A DNA stretch of 37,484 bases from an uncultured Bacteroidales bacterium (GTDB lineage Bacteria > Bacteroidota > Bacteroidia > Bacteroidales > P3): positions 1 through 37,484 of the forward strand of contig ONBK01000017.1 of the NCBI GenBank assembly GCA_900316055.1, read 5' to 3'. The position numbers and the translations under genes are program-made. This document shows, piece after piece, positions 8,738 to 16,829 of the stretch. Within the stretch, counting starts at the first letter, position 1, and the number at the start of each line of letters is the position of its first letter. A model generated the notes under the pieces. It was not told the origin of the DNA, did not search any database, and worked only from the letters and a program-made list of their open reading frames with translations.

Positions 8738-9751
8738 CTATTCCCACCAGGGGGTGAATGTCTGTGCGTCTTCTATGTGCCATGAGCTGCATGAGGTGCC
8801 GAGGAAGTAGCCCTGTCCGGTGGGAGGCACGATGTCGGTCAGACGGTCGCCGGTGGGTAGCAGCATGTAGCAATGCCACTCGTTGACGAAGCATTGCCGC
8901 TGCGTGACGGTGTCGCTGAGGGTGATCTCCACCTTCGGCTCATAGCCGCCAACGAAGAGTGTGCGAGACAACAGGACAAACTCCTCTCGGCGGTCGAGGG
9001 CGAACTGGCTGATCATGATGGAGTCTACCTCATTGTTGCATTGTTGGGTAACCTTCAAGTATCGTCCGTTGAGGGCCATGGAAGGACCGGAGTCCCCCAA
9101 AGATCCGCCAGATGAAAAAAGCTCATGCTGTTTTATAAGTGGTTTAATCCAGTGGAACCGCATGTCGTATTCTTTGTCGACTTCGTGGTGGCGGGGAGTA
9201 AAGCCAATACCTATATCGGGGCGATACCACGACAGGGGGTAGTCGCTGCGGAAGCTGCTGCCTAAATTACTTGCGGCTATGATATGCCAGTACATTGATG
9301 CGCTGTCGTTCTGCATTACGGAAGTGGTGATTTTATTCATCAGGCTGTCCAACTGCAATGCACGGCCATAGGTGGGCGAGTTGTTTGTTGCAGCACGTCC
9401 GGGAACACGGAGTTGAGTCAAAGAAATTCCCATCCATTCGCCGACAAAATGATTGGCAGTCATGGTGGCGGCATCGGCCAATTGCTCCAAAGCCTTCACC
9501 CAATGACGTGGTGCCTTCATAACATACAGCCGGTAGTACTCATAGTGACGGTATTCGGCGAAAGCTATCGTGTCGTTCTGCCACGCCAAGATACCCGTGG
9601 GAGTATGGTGGTCATCGCACATGTACTGATAGCGGTAATCATTGAGAGGCATGATGGTGTCGTCGAACCACCATGTGTCTGGCGTCAAGAAATCCTGCGC
9701 CTGCAAGGAGAAAGGAGCCATCAGGGCGATAAGAAGCAGCGCTCGTTTCAT
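8738..9751 (-). CDS. Unknown secreted protein, 337 aa
   Basis: I do not recognise this family. The first 18 residues (MKRALLLIALMAPFSLQA, cleavage before QD) form a standard signal peptide, so the protein is exported, probably periplasmic or surface exposed since it lacks a lipobox cysteine. The mature part has no transmembrane helix; it is rich in aromatics and His (for instance YRHYEYYRLY, WHCYMLLP, a C-terminal FTPWWE), as in an uncharacterised enzyme or binding domain. It starts inside the ribD stop (ATGA overlap) and ends 12 bases before the YigZ gene, so it is embedded in the ribD operon although no link to riboflavin synthesis is visible. Confidence 0.85.
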   Translation of the reverse strand: MKRALLLIALMAPFSLQAQDFLTPDTWWFDDTIMPLNDYRYQYMCDDHHTPTGILAWQNDTIAFAEYRHYEYYRLYVMKAPRHWVKALEQLADAATMTANHFVGEWMGISLTQLRVPGRAATNNSPTYGRALQLDSLMNKITTSVMQNDSASMYWHIIAASNLGSSFRSDYPLSWYRPDIGIGFTPRHHEVDKEYDMRFHWIKPLIKQHELFSSGGSLGDSGPSMALNGRYLKVTQQCNNEVDSIMISQFALDRREEFVLLSRTLFVGGYEPKVEITLSDTVTQRQCFVNEWHCYMLLPTGDRLTDIVPPTGQGYFLGTSCSSWHIEDAQTFTPWWE

Positions 9752-10698
9752 GGGTCGACGATGATTAGACGGTTAGGGGCGATGGGCGGTATCTCGGGGG
9801 CGGGGAGGCCGCTGCCGAGAGACTGGGGACTGCGCAGGATGCGCACCTCGTCGTAGAGGCCGCTCTCGATGAAGGCGTCCAATATCTTGCGGCCACCCTC
9901 GACAATGACGCTCTGCAACTTGGCTTCGTAAAGCTCGTGCAGCACCTCGGGGATGGTTTGACAGCATAGGTGGAGCCAATGGGGCGGGACGTTGGTGAGA
10001 CGGTTTCGTCTGTCTAAAACAATAGGCTGTGGAGCGGGACCTAAGTAGTGGCGTGGGGTAAGGGTAGGGGAGTCCTGCAGGTAGGTCTCCGAACCCACCA
10101 GTATGGCGGCCTCCTCCGTGCGCCAGCGGTGGTTCAGGCGGTTCTGACGCTGGGTCGATAACCAATACCTTTCACCTTTCACCTTTAACCTTTCACCTTC
10201 CGGAGCCATAAAACCGTCGGAGGACAGAGCCCATTTCAGTATCACATACGGCCGATGCTTCTCCATGAAGGTGAAGAAGCGCCGGTTCAGCTCACGCCCT
10301 TCCTCCTCCAGCACATGACGCACCACCTCGATACCTGCCGCCTCCAGTTTGCGGAATCCGTTGCCCGCTACCAAGGGGTTGGGGTCGTCGTTGCAGCACA
10401 CCACCCGCTTGATGCCCTTTTCGACAATAAGATCGGCACAAGGCGGCGTCTTGCCGTAGTGCGAGCAAGGCTCAAGGTTGACGTATAGCGTAGCGCCGTG
10501 ATAGTCGCCCTCGCGAAGCAGTGCGTTGCGCTCGGCGTGATTGTGGCCGTACTCCTGGTGGAACCCTTCACTGACGATGTGGCCATCTTTCACGACGACA
10601 CACCCCACCGACGGATTGGGTCTCACTCTTCCCAACCCGTTGGCCGCCAACTGCAGGCACCGTCGCAAGTACATAATATCTATCTCTTCCTGCGTCAT
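9748..10698 (-). CDS. ribD: Bifunctional riboflavin biosynthesis deaminase/reductase
   Basis: A 316-residue RibD that deaminates the pyrimidine precursor and reduces its ribosyl side chain, two consecutive steps of riboflavin synthesis. The deaminase domain (1-~140) has PNPSVGCV, zinc ligands and catalytic Glu in HAE (54-56), and EPCSHYGKTPPC (C78, C87). The reductase domain (about 140-316) has VILKWALSSDG and VEGGRKILDAFIESGLYDE. ATG 10698 (MTQEEIDIMY) fits the family better than an in-frame TTG at 10710, which overlaps the promoter -7 box. A 7-bp tandem repeat codes for the insertion GERLKVKGERYW near residue 167-178, right after the reductase's first conserved motif. The reductase half is slightly short. 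Confidence 0.95.
   Translation of the reverse strand: MTQEEIDIMYLRRCLQLAANGLGRVRPNPSVGCVVVKDGHIVSEGFHQEYGHNHAERNALLREGDYHGATLYVNLEPCSHYGKTPPCADLIVEKGIKRVVCCNDDPNPLVAGNGFRKLEAAGIEVVRHVLEEEGRELNRRFFTFMEKHRPYVILKWALSSDGFMAPEGERLKVKGERYWLSTQRQNRLNHRWRTEEAAILVGSETYLQDSPTLTPRHYLGPAPQPIVLDRRNRLTNVPPHWLHLCCQTIPEVLHELYEAKLQSVIVEGGRKILDAFIESGLYDEVRILRSPQSLGSGLPAPEIPPIAPNRLIIVDP
10169..10200. repeat. 7-bp tandem repeat inside ribD
   Basis: Four consecutive 7-base units on the + strand, ctttcac three times (two, then one after a variant) and ctttaac once, plus a partial fifth. On the coding strand the unit is gtgaaag. Gain or loss of one unit would shift the ribD frame; three units (21 bases) would keep it. 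Confidence 0.75.
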
Positions 10699-10707
10699 AT
10701 TAAAATG

Positions 10708-10715
10708 CAAAAATA
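10708..10715 (-). promoter_or_regulatory. ribD promoter -7 box
   Basis: On the - strand this reads tatttttg, an exact TAnnTTTG box. Transcription should begin about 5-7 bases further, only 3-5 bases before the ribD ATG at 10698, giving a nearly leaderless mRNA. No clear -33 TTTG is seen at the expected spacing. Confidence 0.55.
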
Positions 10716-10745
10716 CGAAAAAAATGGTAAATGGAGAAGATATAT

Positions 10746-10776
10746 TTTGTCAGTTCCGAAAATCTTTGTATTTTTG
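10746..10776 (+). promoter_or_regulatory. Bacteroidales-type promoter
   Basis: TTTG at 10746-10749 and TATTTTTG at 10769-10776 are separated by exactly 19 bases, the best promoter match in the window to the Bacteroides primary sigma consensus. The predicted start is near 10782-10783, just before the structured RNA segment and about 230 bases before the lipoprotein gene. Confidence 0.8.
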
Positions 10777-10782
10777 CACCGT

Positions 10783-10970
10783 CATTGTCGAGAGATATGG
10801 CAGTGACGGTAGAAGAACTCAGTTGCCTTACAAATCACCACCTTGAAGATAATTCGAGTCATCATCTACTACGTGGGGGCTTTTGTGCTTTTTAGGTACA
10901 AGTGTCCATTGTGGTAGATGGTTTGTGGTGAACCAGTAAGGCAGATGGAAAGGCTTGTACCTTTTTATTT
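10783..10970 (+). ncRNA. Candidate structured RNA with pseudoknot (leader or sRNA)
   Basis: Three nested helices are visible: tgccttac (10824-10831) with gtaaggca (10936-10943); tcaccac (10835-10841) with gtggtga (10925-10931); and catctactac (10863-10872) with gtggtagatg (10911-10920, one G-U pair). A small stem-loop, cttgaa/ttcgag (10842-10858), sits between the second and third. The loop of the third helix holds aggtacaag (10894-10902), perfectly complementary to cttgtacct (10954-10962), outside the helices and directly before a T-run, so it forms either a pseudoknot or a competing terminator-like hairpin. A strong promoter precedes it. I do not recognise the family. The predicted length of about 185-190 nt is compatible with 6S RNA, but the ends do not pair as 6S ends do. 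Confidence 0.55.
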
Positions 10971-11010
10971 GACGGCAATAATGCACGAAACCTTATAAAA
11001 TCACTACAGA

Positions 11011-11415
11011 ATGAAAACAAAAAGATTATTAATGCTAATGTTCGCATTGGCAGTGGCTTTCTTTGTAAGTTGCGAGAAAGATGATTCCGCAAGGCCTCAA
11101 GAGACAACTTACTCTATTATTGTTTCAGGAATTCAAGTGCCAGAAGGGATGACGGTTGAGATACTCGCGATTGAGTATAATTCAAGCAATGAGCGACTGC
11201 AGACAAATCGCTTTAACTTGGTTTCAGTGCCAATGAATAAAAACTATACGGCCAATAGTCGTACAGAAAAGATTAAGGTTGCTATGAATCTATATGGCAC
11301 TAGCTCTGGGCAGTCTGCGTCGTTATGGGTTCAGCAAGTTTTTTACCTTAGTAAAGGAAAACATACTAATATAAATATTACAGGTAGTAGTCCTACAGGA
11401 CAATATGAACCATAA
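11011..11415 (+). CDS. Small lipoprotein of unknown function
   Basis: A 134-residue protein with a lipoprotein signal: basic start MKTKRLL, hydrophobic core, lipobox FVSC with the lipidated Cys at residue 21, followed by EKDD, a Bacteroidota-type surface export-like signal. The mature part alternates polar and hydrophobic residues (YSIIVSGIQVPEG, KIKVAMNLYG, LWVQQVFYLSKG), which suggests a small beta-sandwich. I do not recognise the family. Its codons are much richer in A and T than those of the neighbours, a hint of recent acquisition. It sits alone on the + strand behind the structured RNA segment and ends at a strong terminator. Confidence 0.85.
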   Translation: MKTKRLLMLMFALAVAFFVSCEKDDSARPQETTYSIIVSGIQVPEGMTVEILAIEYNSSNERLQTNRFNLVSVPMNKNYTANSRTEKIKVAMNLYGTSSGQSASLWVQQVFYLSKGKHTNINITGSSPTGQYEP

Positions 11416-11433
11416 TTTGGATTGAAAATGAGA

Positions 11434-11465
11434 CCGGTTCTGCATTATTGCAGAACCGGCCCTTT
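11434..11465. terminator. Intrinsic terminator after lipoprotein gene
   Basis: Arms ccggttctgca (11434-11444) and tgcagaaccgg (11449-11459) pair perfectly over 11 bases around ttat, followed by ccctttt. It lies between the converging lipoprotein (+) and asnS (-) genes and probably serves both, with better T-richness for the + strand. Confidence 0.92.
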
Positions 11466-11483
11466 TGCAAATTTCGTTGATGA

Positions 11484-12920
11484 CTAGAACTCGGCGGTCT
11501 TGGGCGTTCTCGGGAAGGGGATGACGTCGCGGATGTTGGCCATGCCGGTGACGAAGAGCATCAGGCGCTCGAAACCGAGGCCGAAGCCGGCGTGCGGGCA
11601 GGTGCCGAAACGACGGGTGTCGAGGTACCACCACATGTCCTTCATCGGGATGTTCAGCTCGTTGATGCGGGTCATCAGCTTGTCGTAGTTCTCCTCACGC
11701 ACGGAACCGCCAATGATCTCGCCAATCTGCGGGAAGAGCACGTCGGTGCCCTGCACGGTGAGGCCCGAGAAGCCCTGCTTCTTGCCAGCCTCGACTGGCT
11801 CGTCGTTCAGCTTCATGTAGAAGGCCTTAATCTCCTTCGGATAGTCGATCATGATGACGGGTTTCTTGAAGTGTTTCTCCACCAGGTAGCGCTCGTGCTC
11901 AGAGGCGAGGTCGACACCCCAGCTGATGGGGAACTCAAATTTCACGCCGTTTTTGACGGCTTCTTCCAGAATCTTGATACCCTCGGTGTAGGGCAGACGC
12001 ACGAAGTCGGTGTCGATGACACTCTTCAGGCGCTCGATGAGGCCGTTGTCGATCATCTTGTTGAGGAACTCGAGGTCGTCCATGCAGTGGTCGAGGGCCC
12101 AGCGGACGCAGTATTTGATGAACTCCTCTTCGAGGGCGGTGAGCTCGTCGAGTTGGTAGAAAGCCATCTCGGGTTCAATCATCCAGAACTCGGCCAGGTG
12201 GCGCGGGGTGTTAGAGTTTTCTGCTCTGAACGTAGGGCCGAAGGTGTAGATTTTACCTAAAGAGGTGGCGCCGAGCTCGCCTTCGAGCTGGCCGCTGACG
12301 GTGAGGGCGGTGAACTTGCCGAAGAAGTCCTGCTCCCAGTCGATGCTGCCGTCCTCCTTGCGGGGCGGGTTCTCGGGGTCGAGGGTGGAGACATGGAACA
12401 TCTCGCCGGCACCTTCACAGTCACTGGCGGTGATGAGTGGCGTGTGGAAATAGAAGAAGCCGCGCTCGTGGAAGAAGGTGTGGATGGCCAAAGCCATGTT
12501 GTGGCGCAGACGCATCACGGCGCCGAAGGTGTTGGTGCGCAGACGCAGGTGGCCGATTTCGCGCAGGAACTCCATGGAGTGCCCCTTCTTCTGGAGGGGA
12601 TAGGTTTCGGGGTCAGCCTCGCCGTAGACGACGATGTTCTCGGCCTGCACCTCGACGGCTTGACCGCTACCCTGGCTCTCGACGAGTTTACCCTCGACGC
12701 AGAGACAGGCACCGGTGTTGACGTGTTTCAGCACCTCCTCGAACTTCGTCGGGTCGGCGACGACCTGGATATTGTGGATGATCGATCCGTCGTTGAGGGC
12801 GATAAAGGCCACGTTCTTGTTGCCGCGTTTGGTGCGGACCCAACCTTTGACACAAATGGAGGTGCCGATGAGCGTCGACACATCCTCTTTCAGTAGATAC
12901 TTAATCTCGTAACGTTTCAT
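11484..12920 (-). CDS. asnS: Asparagine--tRNA ligase
   Basis: A 478-residue class IIb aminoacyl-tRNA synthetase that charges tRNA-Asn. The N-terminal OB-fold anticodon-binding domain (about residues 15-105) has [21 protein letters not shown]. The catalytic domain has motif 2, [19 protein letters not shown] (about 226-245), and motif 3, [15 protein letters not shown] (about 443-457), ending with the usual [11 protein letters not shown]. The residues around motif 2 and the length separate it from AspRS and point to AsnRS; the presence of a dedicated AsnRS implies direct Asn charging. It starts 18 bases after the guanylyltransferase stop, so it is likely co-transcribed with thyA. Confidence 0.96.
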   Translation of the reverse strand: MKRYEIKYLLKEDVSTLIGTSICVKGWVRTKRGNKNVAFIALNDGSIIHNIQVVADPTKFEEVLKHVNTGACLCVEGKLVESQGSGQAVEVQAENIVVYGEADPETYPLQKKGHSMEFLREIGHLRLRTNTFGAVMRLRHNMALAIHTFFHERGFFYFHTPLITASDCEGAGEMFHVSTLDPENPPRKEDGSIDWEQDFFGKFTALTVSGQLEGELGATSLGKIYTFGPTFRAENSNTPRHLAEFWMIEPEMAFYQLDELTALEEEFIKYCVRWALDHCMDDLEFLNKMIDNGLIERLKSVIDTDFVRLPYTEGIKILEEAVKNGVKFEFPISWGVDLASEHERYLVEKHFKKPVIMIDYPKEIKAFYMKLNDEPVEAGKKQGFSGLTVQGTDVLFPQIGEIIGGSVREENYDKLMTRINELNIPMKDMWWYLDTRRFGTCPHAGFGLGFERLMLFVTGMANIRDVIPFPRTPKTAEF

Positions 12921-12938
12921 GTATTTATGTTTTTTTGT

Positions 12939-14047
12939 TTATTTCACATTTGAATACAGCAGTTGTTGCATCTCCACGTCGCTGGCGTATTTGAAGATTT
13001 TGTCTTCGTTTTTGCGGCGGCAGATGAGCAGGGTGTCCTCGTCGGCAGCCACGATGTAGTCGTTCAATCCGTCGAGCACCACCGTTTTGTCGGCAGGCAC
13101 GATGACTACGCAGTTGTGGGTGTTGTAGGTCACCGCTAGGCCGTTCACGATGGCGTTGCCGGCCTTATCGTGGCGGAACACACCGTAGAGCGAGTCCCAG
13201 GTCTCCACGTCGCTCCAGCCGAAGCTGGCGGCCAGCACATGCACGTTGTCGGCCTTCTCCATGATGCCGTGGTCCACCGAGATGGCCTCGCAGTGGGAGT
13301 AGACCTCTTCCAGTGTTGAGCGGTTAGTGTTTAATGTTAAGTTGAAGAAACTGTCGGCGATGGCAGGAAGGAATTGCTCATAGGTGCGACGTAGCACAGG
13401 CAGACGCCACACCAGCAAGCCGGTGTTCCAGAAGAATTCGCCGCTGGCGATAAACTGACGCGCCATCTCCACCGGCGGTTTCTCGGTGAAGGTCACAACC
13501 TCGAAGAGGTTTTCGGACGGTGTCGATTCATTTGCCCTTTCACTCCCTTTCACTCCCTTCGAAAATTGTATATATCCATAACTGGTGTCAGGCTTCACGG
13601 GTTGGGCGCCGACGGTGATAATCCAGTCGTGTTCTTGTACGGTGTCGATGGCCTGCGAGAGGTTACGCACAAAGCGGTCGAGTCCGAAGACGGCGTGGTC
13701 GGCAGGCGACACGACGATGGTGGCCTCGGGGTCCATCTGTGAGATGACGGCGGCGGCGTAGGCGATGCAGGGGGCGGTGTTGCGGCGCAGCGGTTCGCCG
13801 AGGACCTGCCAGGGGAGTAGGCCGGGAACCTGTTCGCGCACTCGGTCGGCATACTGCTCGCCCGTCACCACGATGATATGGTCGCGGGGGCAGAGTTTTT
13901 CCATGCGCTCGAAGGTGAGTTGCAGCATGGAGCGGCCGACACCCATGGTGTCGACGAACTGCTTGGGGCAGTCGACGCTGCTCACGGGCCAAAACCGGCT
14001 TCCCAAACCACCGGCCATGATGATTGTCCAGATATGTTCGTTGTTGG

Positions 14048-14051
<4 letters not shown>
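12939..14051 (-). CDS. manC: Mannose-1-phosphate guanylyltransferase
   Basis: A 370-residue nucleotidyltransferase that makes GDP-mannose from mannose-1-phosphate and GTP for glycan synthesis (also the source of GDP-fucose). Visible are the GTP-binding signature [12 protein letters not shown] (13-24) with PKQF, the metal-site stretch [27 protein letters not shown] and the late [10 protein letters not shown]. Only the nucleotidyltransferase domain is present; the isomerase half of bifunctional enzymes is absent. The frame stays open upstream to 14363, but that part is the complement of thyA coding sequence and basic nonsense; the family start [15 protein letters not shown] is at 14051, overlapping the thyA stop in an ATGA. 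A linker segment, [12 protein letters not shown], is made by a 10-bp repeat. Confidence 0.93.
13535..13559. repeat. 10-bp tandem repeat inside manC
   Basis: Two copies of a pyrimidine-rich 10-base unit (ctttcactcc) and flanking remnants. It encodes a basic loop just after the motif SYGYIQFSK in the guanylyltransferase. Same flavour as the repeats in ribD and in the adaptor gene. Confidence 0.6.
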
Positions 14052-14842
<791 letters not shown>

Positions 14843-14846
14843 AATA

Positions 14847-14854
14847 CAAACCTA
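14847..14854 (-). promoter_or_regulatory. thyA promoter -7 box
   Basis: Reads taggtttg on the - strand, an exact TAnnTTTG. The predicted start of transcription falls at or within a few bases of the thyA ATG (14842). No clear -33 TTTG was found. Confidence 0.5.
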
Positions 14855-14944
14855 TTTAACGACGATTTTAAAAAAATGTTGTACAATAACAAAAAAATAA
14901 AATGGAAGGCTGCCAACGAGCCCTGTTGTTCTATTATTGTCAGG

Positions 14945-14983
14945 TATTTGTCCGCCTTTAAAGCGGACAAATAGAGGACAAAT
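14945..14983. promoter_or_regulatory. Palindromic operator-like site upstream of Na/Pi transporter gene
   Basis: The arms tatttgtccgc (14945-14955) and gcggacaaata (14963-14973) are perfect inverted repeats of 11 bases around ctttaaa, and most of the centre is also symmetric. A further direct copy of ggacaaat follows one helical turn later (14976-14983). It lies in the divergent gap between thyA (-) and the transporter gene (+), so it cannot be an ordinary terminator for either and looks like a binding site for a dimeric repressor or activator. The regulator is unknown. Confidence 0.6.
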
Positions 14984-15037
14984 GATTGACTTGATACGGT
15001 TTGTATGAGGAAAAAAAACTTAACAAAAACGTAACAA

Positions 15038-15065
15038 TTTGGTTGGGGAAATGTTCGTATTTTTG
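15038..15065 (+). promoter_or_regulatory. Promoter of Na/Pi transporter gene
   Basis: An exact -7 box TATTTTTG at 15058-15065 with TTTG at 15038-15041; the spacing of 16 is shorter than the usual 19-21, so the -33 assignment is weak. Predicted start is near 15071, which excludes the upstream ATG at 15039 as the protein start. Confidence 0.6.
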
Positions 15066-15092
15066 CAGCATCGAAATGAGACGTTTTATACT

Positions 15093-16829
15093 ATGGAAGT
15101 AAGCGATATCTTATTCATTATCTTGAACATGGCTGGCGCCCTTGCGGTGTTTCTCTTCGCCATGAAACTGATGAGCGAGGGTCTTCAGAAGCTGGCGGGC
15201 AGCAAGATGCGCGCCGTGCTGAAGCAAATCACCGGCAACCCGCTGCGAGGCATCCTGACCGGCACGGCGGTGACGGCGGCCATCCAGAGCTCGTCGGCCA
15301 CCACGGTGATGGTGGTGAGCTTCGTCAATGCCGGATTGCTGTCGCTGGCGGGCGCTGTGGCGGTCATCATGGGCGCCAACATCGGCACCACGGTGACGGC
15401 GTGGATCATCACCCTCTTCGGCCTTGGCGAAGGCGCCGGCGGGTTCAGCCTTCCCATGCTGCTGGCTACGGTGAGCCTCTTCTTCATCTTCTCCGGCCGC
15501 GACAGGATGAAGTCCATCGGCCAGACGGTCATTGGCCTTGCCTTGCTGCTCGTGGGCATGGAGCTGCTGCAGAGGCCTCTGGCCAACCTCGACCAGTATC
15601 CGGGATTCCTGCAGGCCCTGGCCACGCTGAGCGACTACGGCTTTTGGTCCATCCTGCTCTTTGTAGCCATCGGAGCCATCCTCACCTGTCTGGTGCAGGC
15701 TTCGGCGGCCATGATGGCCATCACCCTCGTCATGTGCTACAACGGCTGGATAGGCTTTGATGTGGCTGTGGCTCTGGTCATGGGACAGAACATCGGCACC
15801 ACCATCACGGCCAACCTGGCCGCTATGGTGGCGAATGCCGCCGGCAAGAAAGCCGCCCGTGCCCACCTGGTGTTCAATGTGGTGGGTGTTGTCATCACCC
15901 TCATCGCCTTTGTGCCCCTTATGCGCTTCATTGCCTACCTCACCACCGAGATGTCGGGTTGCAGCCCTTATGCCGACATCCACGACCCGCTCTACAACCG
16001 CGAGTCGGTGCCGCTGGCCATCTCGTTGTTCCACACAATCTTCAATGTGGGCAACACCATCATCCTCGCCTTCTTCATTCCCCAGATTCTGAAGGTGGTG
16101 GATTGGATGGTGAAGACCCCCGTGGAGGACTCCGAGGACGAGTTCCGCCTCACCTACATCGAAGGCAACTGGCTCTCCACCGCAGAGCTCAACCTGCAGA
16201 GCGCCAAGAGCGAAATCGAGGAGTTTTCCAAACGTGTGCTGCGCATGTACACGTTCCTGCCCGGCTTGAGAACCGCCAAGGAGGACGAGGAGTTCGACGC
16301 CATCATGGCACGCATCGCCAAATACGAGGACATCACCGACCGCATGGAGATGGAGATTTCGCGGTTCCTCACCAAGGTGGGGTCCGGCGACATCTCGGAG
16401 CACGGCTCCGAGCGCATCAGCACCATGCTGCGCATCATCGACAACCTCGAGTCCATCGGCGACACCATCTACCAGATCGCCATGACGCGCCAGAGCAAGC
16501 GCGAGGACGCCGTCCACTTCGACGCCGGCCTCAACGCCAACCTCGAGGAGATGCGTTCGCTGGTGCAGAAAGCCCTCGACGTGATGGACAGCAACCTCCA
16601 CGACTACGACCATGTGGACCTCGACGCCGCCTATGCCGCCGAGCACGCCATCAACGCCTGCCGCGACCGCCTGCGCAAGCAGCACCTCGACGCCCTCAAG
16701 CTCGGCGTCTACGACTACGCCATCGGCAACGCCTACTCCTCCCTCTACGCCCTCTACGAGAAACTTGGCGACTACGTCATCAACGTTTCCGAAGCCATCG
16801 ACGGCTCGCGGAAGCATATCGACGATTAA
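15093..16829 (+). CDS. Na/Pi cotransporter family protein with PhoU-like domain
   Basis: A 578-residue inner membrane protein. Residues ~1-330 form a Na/Pi cotransporter domain with eight or more hydrophobic helices and the two inverted-repeat signatures AIQSSSATT (64-71) and LVQASAAMM (~200), each followed by a GxNIGTT(V/I)T motif. Residues ~370-578 are helical and charged, a PhoU-like domain as in YjbB-type proteins, which export or import phosphate. The start at 15093 (MEVSDILFII) is chosen because the promoter lies over the earlier in-frame ATG at 15039. The stop overlaps that of the converging tolC-like gene. The spacing palindrome upstream may control it. Substrate direction cannot be told from sequence. 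Confidence 0.92.
   Translation: MEVSDILFIILNMAGALAVFLFAMKLMSEGLQKLAGSKMRAVLKQITGNPLRGILTGTAVTAAIQSSSATTVMVVSFVNAGLLSLAGAVAVIMGANIGTTVTAWIITLFGLGEGAGGFSLPMLLATVSLFFIFSGRDRMKSIGQTVIGLALLLVGMELLQRPLANLDQYPGFLQALATLSDYGFWSILLFVAIGAILTCLVQASAAMMAITLVMCYNGWIGFDVAVALVMGQNIGTTITANLAAMVANAAGKKAARAHLVFNVVGVVITLIAFVPLMRFIAYLTTEMSGCSPYADIHDPLYNRESVPLAISLFHTIFNVGNTIILAFFIPQILKVVDWMVKTPVEDSEDEFRLTYIEGNWLSTAELNLQSAKSEIEEFSKRVLRMYTFLPGLRTAKEDEEFDAIMARIAKYEDITDRMEMEISRFLTKVGSGDISEHGSERISTMLRIIDNLESIGDTIYQIAMTRQSKREDAVHFDAGLNANLEEMRSLVQKALDVMDSNLHDYDHVDLDAAYAAEHAINACRDRLRKQHLDALKLGVYDYAIGNAYSSLYALYEKLGDYVINVSEAIDGSRKHIDD

Noticed and set aside
10797..10895. 32-codon frame with several His codons as a gene or His-attenuator leader peptide
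   Set aside because: It overlaps the structured RNA arms, has no homologue I know, and the gene downstream is not a histidine gene; kept only as a remark in the RNA finding.
10783..10970. Known RNA classes (SRP RNA, tmRNA, 6S RNA, FMN riboswitch)
   Set aside because: No GGAAG-type SRP tetraloop region, no tRNA-like ends for tmRNA, no pairing of the ends for 6S, and an FMN riboswitch for ribD would be on the other strand with its conserved AGGG-type core, which I do not see.
15039..15092. Earlier ATG for the Na/Pi transporter
   Set aside because: The promoter -7 box lies at 15058-15065, so the transcript starts after this ATG.
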